Shown here piece after piece: positions 1-5,052 of a stretch of DNA of 5,506 nucleotides. The notes beneath the pieces were generated by a model. The model was not told the DNA's origin, made no database searches, and was given only the letters and a program-made list of their open reading frames with translations. Made by a program: the position numbers and the translations under genes. The DNA lies in NCBI GenBank assembly GCA_016193545.1, contig JACPSA010000111.1:1-5506 (forward strand), read 5' to 3'. Source of the DNA: Chloroflexota bacterium (GTDB lineage: Bacteria; Chloroflexota; Dehalococcoidia; Dehalococcoidales; UBA2162). How positions within the stretch are numbered: the stretch's first letter is position 1; each line of letters opens with the position of its first letter.

Positions 1-27
1 CTATACCTTAAAAAGGAAAAGACAATC

Positions 28-447
28 ATGGCAAAGAATAAGCTAAAGTATTTTGTAGCTCTGGCACTGTCATTACTTGTCGGGATGATGCTGACAGTTA
101 GCTGTGCCCGGAGCACCACAGCTCAAATTATCTCTCCACAGAAAGCCTCTACGCTGATACAGGACAACCGGAACAACCCTGATTTTGTCATTATCGATGT
201 TAGAACACCATCAGAATTTGTCGATGGGCATATCGCCAATGCCATCGACATCGACTTCTACGCTACGAACTTCTGGGACAAAATTAACCAGCTCGATAAG
301 AATAAGACCTACCTCATCTATTGCCACAGCGGCAACCGCAGCGGAAAGGCACAGGAAATGATGGTCGAGCTTGGCTTCCAGAAAATTTATGATATCGGCG
401 GCGGTATAGTTGCCTGGGAGGCAGCGAAACTGCCCATTGTAAAATAA
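28..447 (+). CDS. Secreted or membrane-anchored single-domain rhodanese-like protein
   Basis: This 139-residue protein is probably a rhodanese-fold sulfurtransferase or sulfur-carrier protein acting outside the cytoplasm. The N-terminus has a Lys-rich n-region (K3, K5, K7), a hydrophobic stretch at about residues 8-25, and Cys26 in the context LTVSC. That resembles a lipobox, but Thr at -3 and Val at -2 make it imperfect, so cleavage by signal peptidase I near residues 30-32 is an alternative. The mature part is one rhodanese domain (about 33-139): the conserved DVRTPSEF segment at 57-64, GHI at 67-69, the active-site loop CHSGNR with catalytic Cys99 and Arg104 (the CX4R pattern), and the C-terminal GGGIVAW at 124-130. 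The active Cys is present, so it is not an inactive rhodanese. The start is supported by AAGGA at 13-17, 10 bases upstream. The natural substrate cannot be told from sequence. Its neighbour polA is functionally unrelated. Confidence 0.9.
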   Translation: MAKNKLKYFVALALSLLVGMMLTVSCARSTTAQIISPQKASTLIQDNRNNPDFVIIDVRTPSEFVDGHIANAIDIDFYATNFWDKINQLDKNKTYLIYCHSGNRSGKAQEMMVELGFQKIYDIGGGIVAWEAAKLPIVK

Positions 448-466
448 TACCTGCTTCTTAAAGCTG

Positions 467-490
467 CCAAAAGGCTCTGGTTGCTTTTGG
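467..490 (+). terminator. Weak inverted repeat after the rhodanese gene, possible terminator
   Basis: CCAAAAG at 467-473 is perfectly complementary to CTTTTGG at 484-490, with a 10-base loop, 20 bases after the rhodanese stop. The right arm is T-rich but is followed by TTGTGTCG rather than a clean T-tract, and the stem is short and AT-rich. It is placed where a terminator would be expected, but the structure is weak. Confidence 0.25.
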
Positions 491-497
491 TTGTGTC

Positions 498-630
498 GTC
501 ATTGCGAGCGAAGCGAAGCAATCCGTTCACGGTGAAACCGTTCAGGATGAATCCGTGAGTTCTGTGGTAAGACGGATTGCTTCGTCGCGGAGTTTACACT
601 GAGCGAAGCGAATGTGCTCCTCGCAATGAC
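498..630. repeat. 133-bp nested palindromic intergenic repeat (REP/MITE-like)
   Basis: The element is bounded by perfect 11-bp terminal inverted repeats, GTCATTGCGAG at 498-508 and CTCGCAATGAC at 620-630. Inside lies a second perfect 13-bp pair, CGAAGCAATCCGT at 514-526 and ACGGATTGCTTCG at 572-584. A 12-bp direct repeat, GAGCGAAGCGAA, occurs at 506-517 and 601-612. The centre contains a small palindrome, TTCACGGTGAA, at 527-537. There is no coding capacity and no obvious target-site duplication at the edges. From memory, intergenic elements beginning GTCATTGCGAG and containing GAAGCAATC occur in several bacterial groups; that this one is multicopy in its genome is inferred. Either strand, if transcribed, could fold into a long hairpin. 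Confidence 0.85.
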
Positions 631-682
631 AAGAAATGAACCCCGGAAAAGCCCACCTTGACTAACCTAAATCCTCTTACTC

Positions 683-691
683 TGTTATAAT
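683..691 (+). promoter_or_regulatory. Extended -10 promoter of polA, predicted leaderless start
   Basis: TGTTATAAT is a perfect match to an extended -10 element (TG, one base, TATAAT at 686-691). Six bases follow before the A of the polA ATG at 698, which is exactly where a sigma70-type promoter would place +1. A TTGACT lies at 658-663, but its spacer to the -10 is 22 bases, too long for a normal -35, so the extended -10 would have to do most of the work. No Shine-Dalgarno sequence lies before the ATG, which agrees with a leaderless transcript. Confidence 0.6.
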
Positions 692-697
692 GGCATC

Positions 698-3430
698 ATG
701 AAAAAGCCACTGCTGGTGCTGTTCGATGGCAACAATGTCATCCACCGCGCTTTCCATGCCTTCGCCAGCAGTAGTCCGCTCACAGTACGTAAAACCGGCG
801 AGGTAGTCAGCGCCGTTTACATCTTCGCCCTGATGCTGCTCAAAGCGATAAAAGAACTGAAGCCCACCTGCTACGCCATCGCCTTCGATACCAAGGCCCC
901 CACCTTCCGGCACCAGATATCTGACCAGTATAAGGCGCAGCGCCCACCCACTCCCACGGAACTGGTCAATCAACTGGGACGGGTAAGGCAGTTGGTCGAA
1001 GCCTTTCACATCCCTATCTTCGAGCTCGATGGCTACGAAGCCGACGATATTTTAGGTACCCTCAGCCACCAGGCCAGCCAGCAGGACATCGATACTATCA
1101 TCGTCAGCGGTGATGCCGATGCGATGCAACTGGTATCACCCCGGGTCAGGGTACTCTACCCGAAACCGCGGGGAACATTCAGCGACACCGACCTATATGA
1201 TGAAGCCGCCGTGAAACAGAAATACGGCGTTACGCCCGAACATTTTGCTGATTTCAAAGCACTTAAGGGCGACCCATCCGATAATATCCCCGGCGTCCCC
1301 GGCATCGGTGAAAAAACCGCCGCCAAGCTCATCCAGAAATTCGGCACGATAGAGCAAATCTACGCCCATATCGAGGAGGTAACCCCGGCTAAACTTCAGG
1401 CGCAACTGCGTGAAAATGAAGCCGCCGCCCGCCAGAGCAAAGAGCTGGCGACTATCATTACCCAGATGCCGGTTACCCTCAACCTGGATAGTTGTCAGCT
1501 TAGCCATTATGACCGGAATAAAGTAATTGAGCTTTTCCGTGAGCTTGAGTTTTTTAGCCTCTTAGACAAACTGACCGAAATAGAAGAGGTAATACCAGCA
1601 TCGACCGCCCAGACCAAAACTAAGGAGGTCCCCCGGCGGGAGTATCATATTGTTAATAGCACCACAGCCCTCGATGAACTCCTCGGCCGCCTGTCAGCAG
1701 TTAAATCTTTTGCCTTTGACACCGAGACCACCAGCCTGAACGTTATGTCGGCACAACTAGTCGGCATATCGCTATCGCCGGTTCCCGGCGAGTCTTATTA
1801 CATACCAGTGGGACATGTCGGCTGGGGCGAGGTGGAACAACTGCCCCTGGAATCTGTCATTCATAGTCTCAAGCCCATCTTTGAAGACACCACGCTGGAC
1901 AAGTTCACCCACAACGGCAAGTATGATATGACCATACTGGCTCAGTACGGCGTAACCGTCAATAACGTGACCTTTGACACCATGATTGGCGCCTACCTGC
2001 TCAGTGAGAAATCTTTAGGCTTGAAAGCCCTTGCCTTCAGCCGGCTGGGCGTTGAAATGACGCCGATTACCGACCTTATCGGCAGCGGGACCAAACAGCT
2101 CTCTATGTCCCAGATTGAAATAAAACGAGCGGCCGACTATGCCTGTGCTGACGCTGACAGGACCGGACAACTGACTGAACTGCTCAATCCTGAGTTGCAC
2201 CAGTCCGGGCTGTGGCGCTTATTCGCTGAGGTTGAAATGCCACTGGTGCCGGTGCTTATCCATATGGAAATGAACGGCATCGCCCTGGATACCGACTTAT
2301 TGATGCAGATGTCACACCGCCTGGGAACACAGTTACGCAAGCTGGAAACCGAAATATACAATAACGTCGGCCACCAGTTCAATATTAACTCTCCCCAGCA
2401 ATTATCCTCCGTCCTGTTCGAGGAGATGAAACTGCCCGCCCAAAAAAAAAGAAAGGGCAACTATTCTACCGGAGCCGCCATACTGGAGGAGCTGCGCGGC
2501 ATCCACCCCATAATAGAGCTTATTTTAGATTACCGCCAGTTGGCCAAACTCAAGTCGACCTATATCGATGCCCTGCCCGGCCTGATAAACCCCAGGACGG
2601 GACGGGTACATACCAGCTTTAACCAGACGAGAACGACCACGGGCCGTCTCTCCTCCAGCGACCCCAATCTGCAGAATATACCGGTACGCGATGATGAAGG
2701 TAAACAGGTCAGGCAGGCATTTGTGGTACCAGCCGACTCATACCTCCTTAGCGCCGACTACTCACAGATTGACCTCCGTGTCCTGGCTCACCTGTCCCAG
2801 GACCCGGGGCTACTGGCGGCTTTTAACCACGATGAGGACATTCACACCGCCACAGCCACCCAGCTCTTCGCCGTGGCTCCGGCAAAGGTAACCGCCGACA
2901 TGCGCCGCCTGGCGAAAACGGTCAACTTCGGCGTCATCTACGGCATGAGCGACTACGGACTGGAACAGGCCACCGAGTTATCCCGAGAACAGGCTAACCA
3001 GTTCATCTCAGCCTATTTTGAGAAATACGCCGGCGTCAAACAATACCTGGAATCCACCAAACAACTGGCCCGGGACAAGGGCTATGTTCAAACCCTGCTG
3101 GGCAGGAGACGCTCGATTCCTGAAATCAACTCGACCAACCGGCAGGTCAGGGAAGCCGCCGAACGCATGGCCATCAATATGCCGGTGCAGGGCACATCAG
3201 CCGATATCATCAAGATAGCCATGGTCAACCTGTACCGGGAGATGGTCAAACGCCGGCTAAAGAGCAAGATGCTGCTTCAGGTACATGATGAGCTTCTCTT
3301 CGAAGTCCCGGCGGCAGAAATGGAGGAGATGTGCCAGCTAGTCCCGCACACAATGTCTTCCGCCCTTGCGCTCAGCATCCCGATTAAGGTAGACATCAAG
3401 AAAGGCCGGAACTGGGGAGAACTGGAATAA
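698..3430 (+). CDS. polA: DNA polymerase I, three-domain and proofreading-competent
   Basis: This 910-residue family A polymerase fills gaps in excision repair and removes RNA primers from Okazaki fragments. The 5'-3' exonuclease/flap domain (about 1-295) keeps its acidic residues: D10, D64, E114/D116/D117 in GYEADD, D139/D141 in SGDADA, and D192/D195 in GDPSDNIPG ahead of the helix-hairpin-helix. The 3'-5' exonuclease domain (about 315-500) is intact: DTE at 341-343, N406 and D410 in HNGKYD, and Y481 with D485. The polymerase domain has the TGRLSS segment at 649-654, motif A at 687-698 (DYSQIDLRVLAH), the O-helix R736, K740, F744, Y748 (dNTP binding) and motif C QVHDE at 861-865. Asp692 stands where the family usually has the steric-gate Glu. 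The ATG at 698 is the only usable start: an in-frame TAA lies at 668-670 with no ATG, GTG or TTG between. There is no ribosome binding site. A run of nine A occurs at 2442-2450 in the thumb. mutM follows after 208 bp. Confidence 0.98.
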   Translation: MKKPLLVLFDGNNVIHRAFHAFASSSPLTVRKTGEVVSAVYIFALMLLKAIKELKPTCYAIAFDTKAPTFRHQISDQYKAQRPPTPTELVNQLGRVRQLVEAFHIPIFELDGYEADDILGTLSHQASQQDIDTIIVSGDADAMQLVSPRVRVLYPKPRGTFSDTDLYDEAAVKQKYGVTPEHFADFKALKGDPSDNIPGVPGIGEKTAAKLIQKFGTIEQIYAHIEEVTPAKLQAQLRENEAAARQSKELATIITQMPVTLNLDSCQLSHYDRNKVIELFRELEFFSLLDKLTEIEEVIPASTAQTKTKEVPRREYHIVNSTTALDELLGRLSAVKSFAFDTETTSLNVMSAQLVGISLSPVPGESYYIPVGHVGWGEVEQLPLESVIHSLKPIFEDTTLDKFTHNGKYDMTILAQYGVTVNNVTFDTMIGAYLLSEKSLGLKALAFSRLGVEMTPITDLIGSGTKQLSMSQIEIKRAADYACADADRTGQLTELLNPELHQSGLWRLFAEVEMPLVPVLIHMEMNGIALDTDLLMQMSHRLGTQLRKLETEIYNNVGHQFNINSPQQLSSVLFEEMKLPAQKKRKGNYSTGAAILEELRGIHPIIELILDYRQLAKLKSTYIDALPGLINPRTGRVHTSFNQTRTTTGRLSSSDPNLQNIPVRDDEGKQVRQAFVVPADSYLLSADYSQIDLRVLAHLSQDPGLLAAFNHDEDIHTATATQLFAVAPAKVTADMRRLAKTVNFGVIYGMSDYGLEQATELSREQANQFISAYFEKYAGVKQYLESTKQLARDKGYVQTLLGRRRSIPEINSTNRQVREAAERMAINMPVQGTSADIIKIAMVNLYREMVKRRLKSKMLLQVHDELLFEVPAAEMEEMCQLVPHTMSSALALSIPIKVDIKKGRNWGELE

Positions 3431-3454
3431 CTTAGAATGTAACCTATCCCCTAA

Positions 3455-3480
3455 CCCCTTCCCTTAAATAAGGGAAGGGG
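3455..3480. repeat. Hairpin 1 of the polA-mutM spacer, possible polA terminator
   Basis: CCCCTTCCCTTA at 3455-3466 is perfectly complementary to TAAGGGAAGGGG at 3469-3480, giving an 11-12 bp stem with a minimal loop, 24 bases after the polA stop. It is the first of three hairpins in tandem. No T-run follows on either side, so it is not a textbook intrinsic terminator, but it could stabilise the 3' end of polA mRNA or slow polymerase. Confidence 0.7.
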
Positions 3481-3491
3481 AAGTAAAGATA

Positions 3492-3515
3492 AGGGAGGGG
3501 CTTTGCCCCCTCCCT
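3492..3515. repeat. Hairpin 2 of the polA-mutM spacer
   Basis: AGGGAGGGG at 3492-3500 pairs with CCCCTCCCT at 3507-3515 around a six-base loop. It starts 11 bases after hairpin 1. Its purine arm comes first, opposite to hairpins 1 and 3, so the three units are not simple copies in one orientation. Confidence 0.65.
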
Positions 3516-3524
3516 AAAATTCCC

Positions 3525-3552
3525 TCCCCCTCTCCTTCAAAGGAGAGGGGGA
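3525..3552. repeat. Hairpin 3 of the polA-mutM spacer
   Basis: TCCCCCTCTCCTT at 3525-3537 is perfectly complementary to AAGGAGAGGGGGA at 3540-3552, a 13-bp stem with almost no loop (about 11 bp when folded). The flanks continue the C-rich then G-rich bias (TCCC before, TTAAGGGGG after). The string GAGAGGGGGAT at 3543-3553 recurs at 4975-4985 upstream of gltX. Repeats of this CCCCTCTCC/GGAGAGGGG type are, from memory, common between genes in some bacterial genomes; copy number here is unknown. Confidence 0.7.
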
Positions 3553-3579
3553 TTAAGGGGGTAAGGTAGGAATAAATTC

Positions 3580-3592
3580 CATGTCGAACATG
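3580..3592. promoter_or_regulatory. Small palindrome upstream of mutM, candidate operator
   Basis: CATGTCGAACATG has perfect 5-bp arms (CATGT and ACATG) around CGA. It sits 46 bases before the mutM start and directly after another small inverted repeat, GGAATAAATTCC at 3569-3580. The position would suit a regulator of mutM, but no convincing -35/-10 pair can be assigned nearby. CGAAC inside it matches only half of a Gram-positive-type LexA box. A 5-bp palindrome can occur by chance. Confidence 0.25.
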
Positions 3593-3623
3593 CCTCTTTG
3601 GCTATATCTTGCGATGTATCTTA

Positions 3624-3630
3624 GAGAGGA
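3624..3630 (+). promoter_or_regulatory. Ribosome binding site of mutM
   Basis: GAGAGGA lies eight bases before the ATG at 3639. It fixes the start so that the protein begins MPELPEVE, as the enzyme requires, because the proline after the removed Met is the catalytic nucleophile. It contrasts with polA, which has no such site. Confidence 0.8.
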
Positions 3631-3638
3631 TAATTTAG

Positions 3639-4457
3639 ATGCCGGAACTTCCTGAAGTAGAGACAGTAAAGAACGAGCTATCGCCCTATGTTATCGGGCG
3701 CCGTATTACTGGCGTAACCCTGCTCTGGGAAGGGATGGTCCGCCAGCCCTTCCTGGCCGAATTCCGCTCCCATACTATCGGGCAAAAAATAACCGGCATC
3801 AGCCGGCATGGCAAATATCTATTTCTCAGCCTGAGCAGCGGTGATTTATTAAATATCCATCTCAAAATGACCGGCTCTCTGATTATCGGGCAGGAATCTG
3901 CAGAGCCACCCTCCTACACCCGGGCCATCATTCATCTGGACAATGACACCAATATATTCTTCCGCGACCCGCGTAAATTCGGCATCATGCGCCTAGTCAA
4001 GGACAAGAATAGTATCGTCGGCAAGCTCGGCCCGGAACCGTTGGGAGCTGATTTTACTCCCCAACTACTAGGTCGGCTCCTGGGTAAGCGCACCGCCCCG
4101 ATAAAGGCGCTGCTCTGCGACCAGAACTTAATTGCCGGCATCGGCAACATGTATGCCGATGAAGCCCTCTTTGCCGCTAAAATTCACCCGTTAAGGCCAG
4201 GAAACAGCCTATCACCGGAAGAAATAAAGCGTCTCCACAGTGCCATCCGCCGGGTATTACGGGCGGGTATCAGCAAGAAGGGGGCCAGCACGAATACCTA
4301 CTTCCGTCCCGACGGCACACGGGGGACCGCCCACGATGAATTCAAGGTTGCCCACGCCCGGGGTAAATCCTGTCCTGTCTGCGGCACTCCTATCGAACGG
4401 ATAGCGGTACGCCACCGGGGCACCTACTTCTGCCCCAAATGCCAGCCCGCACTCTAA
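3639..4457 (+). CDS. mutM: Formamidopyrimidine-DNA glycosylase (8-oxoguanine glycosylase/AP lyase)
   Basis: This 272-residue enzyme, of usual family length, excises 8-oxoguanine and formamidopyrimidines from DNA and cuts the strand by beta,delta-elimination. It begins MPELPEVETV, so Pro2 (nucleophile after Met removal) and Glu3 are in place. Lys59 in HGKYLF corresponds to the conserved beta-hairpin lysine. NIHLKMTG at 72-79 supplies the intercalating Met77, and RDPRKFG at 109-115 supplies Arg112 and Phe114, which fill the gap left by the flipped base. GIGNMYADE at 167-175 is the helix-two-turn-helix with Asn170. The C-terminal zinc finger is complete: C245-X2-C248 and C265-X2-C268, with Arg260 at the finger tip. 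These features favour MutM over the related Nei. It lies 208 bp after polA on the same strand; the two act in sequence in base-excision repair and are often neighbours in bacteria. The strong ribosome binding site and hairpin-rich spacer suggest partly separate expression. Confidence 0.97.
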   Translation: MPELPEVETVKNELSPYVIGRRITGVTLLWEGMVRQPFLAEFRSHTIGQKITGISRHGKYLFLSLSSGDLLNIHLKMTGSLIIGQESAEPPSYTRAIIHLDNDTNIFFRDPRKFGIMRLVKDKNSIVGKLGPEPLGADFTPQLLGRLLGKRTAPIKALLCDQNLIAGIGNMYADEALFAAKIHPLRPGNSLSPEEIKRLHSAIRRVLRAGISKKGASTNTYFRPDGTRGTAHDEFKVAHARGKSCPVCGTPIERIAVRHRGTYFCPKCQPAL

Positions 4458-4592
4458 TCCCCACACCTTTGTGCACTCGTTCCAGAGCACCCAATAACCT
4501 CGAACCTTCAGTCGTCTTGACCTTACCCCCGTAAATAATGCCAGTGCGTCTTAGAGTTCTCCACTAGAATATAGCGAAAGGGAGGACTCGAA

Positions 4593-4769
4593 ATGAAACG
4601 GAAGAAGTACACGGAAGAGCAGATTATTCAGGTTCTCAAAGAGGGAGAGGCCGGGGCGTCGGTTGCCGATCTGACGCGCAAGTACGGGATGAGCGGACCT
4701 GAATCGTTCTTCTCAGGGTTCCCCCACGTGACCCTTTGTCTCTCATTTCCCGCTGGCTTTCGAGTATGA
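4593..4769 (+). pseudogene. Truncated IS3-type transposase OrfA, 5' remnant
   Basis: The first 34 codons match the start of IS3-family OrfA proteins: KRKKYTEEQIIQVLKEGE followed by AGASVADLTRKYGMS is the helix-turn-helix segment that binds the element's ends. Normally the next residues continue like 'E-TFY-WK-KYGG', but here identity stops after Ser34 (base 4694) and the frame runs on as unrelated sequence to a TGA at 4767-4769, giving 58 residues instead of about 90-100. The native ribosome binding site survives (GGGAGGA at 4580-4586, six bases before the ATG), as may part of the IS left end in about 4540-4592, whose terminal repeat I cannot define. No OrfB or right end is present, so it cannot transpose. 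The lost part was replaced by the 3' end of the convergent hicB-like gene, with which this frame overlaps by 134 bp. Confidence 0.85.
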
Positions 4770-4905
4770 GCTGGACTGCTTCTTTGAGGTTTTCCTCTAC
4801 CTCTTTAATCGTCCTCCCCTGACTGAAAGCGCCGGGGACAGCATCCACCCAGCCGATGTACCACTTGTCGCGTTTTTCGATAGTGGTTTCAAACATCTGT
4901 TCCAT
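4636..4905 (-). CDS. Orphan HicB-family (UPF0150) protein with a chimeric C-terminus
   Basis: The start is taken at 4905 because GAGGAAGGG lies just upstream on the minus strand; a start at 4935 would add ten residues and place that site inside the gene. The 89-residue product has the HicB/UPF0150 pattern: a beta strand FETTIEKRDKWYIGWV (5-20), the loop VPGAFSQGRT (23-32), then the helix IKEVEENLKEAVQLILES (33-50). In toxin-antitoxin pairs this fold binds the HicA mRNA-interferase toxin, but no HicA fits either side here (119 bp on one side, mutM on the other), so it is an orphan. Residues up to about Val70 (LRRTIQV) look native. The last 19 (RSSRTCASDR and on, rich in Pro and Arg) are read from the antisense strand of the IS remnant, ending at a TGA at 4638-4636. 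The original stop has therefore been lost. It may still fold, or may be a decaying gene. Confidence 0.75.
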   Translation of the reverse strand: MEQMFETTIEKRDKWYIGWVDAVPGAFSQGRTIKEVEENLKEAVQLILESQREMRDKGSRGGTLRRTIQVRSSRTCASDRQPTPRPLPL

Positions 4906-4926
4906 AGCAACCCTTCCTCGATTATT

Positions 4927-4932
4927 AGTATA
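4927..4932 (-). promoter_or_regulatory. Possible -10 element of the hicB-like gene
   Basis: TATACT on the minus strand matches five of six -10 positions and lies 21 bases before the ATG at 4905, which would give a short leader still containing the GAGGAAGGG ribosome binding site. No good -35 is seen at 17 bases (TAGATT matches three of six), and there is no extended TG. Confidence 0.3.
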
Positions 4933-5023
4933 CATCAGCGAGGTAACTAAATCTATTCGTTTCTTTCCTGAAAAGAGAGGGGGATGTGGTCTAAGCTAAC
5001 GGCTAGAATCTTGGTGGGTGGGG

Positions 5024-5032
5024 TGGTAGAAT
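5024..5032 (+). promoter_or_regulatory. Possible extended -10 element of gltX
   Basis: TGGTAGAAT fits an extended -10 (TG, one base, TAGAAT at 5027-5032) and would start transcription near 5039, leaving a leader of about 14 bases that keeps AAGGA at 5039-5043. A second TAGAAT lies at 5004-5009. Neither has a recognisable -35, so the choice between them is open. Confidence 0.25.
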
Positions 5033-5052
5033 GGGGAGAAGGAATTTAAAGA

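Noticed and set aside
498..630. CRISPR-like or attachment-site interpretation of the repeat block
   Set aside because: There is a single nested inverted unit with one short direct repeat, no regular spacers, and no integrase or tRNA gene next to it.
658..691. TTGACT at 658-663 as the -35 of the polA promoter
   Set aside because: The spacer to TATAAT is 22 bases, well outside the usual 16-19, so only the extended -10 was annotated.
677..1009. Minus-strand open frame of 110 codons over the start of polA
   Set aside because: It is antisense to the exonuclease domain of polA and shows no recognisable domain; likewise the other minus-strand frames within 1156-2460 and the out-of-frame plus-strand frames near 2691-2891 and 3018-3218.
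4257..4490. Minus-strand open frame of 77 codons over the end of mutM
   Set aside because: It lies almost wholly antisense to the conserved MutM zinc-finger region, has no ribosome binding site that I can see and resembles no known family; it is a shadow frame.
4471..4490. Imperfect hairpin (GTGC..GCAC) after mutM as a terminator
   Set aside because: The stem is short with a mismatch and is not followed by a T-run, so support is too weak to annotate.
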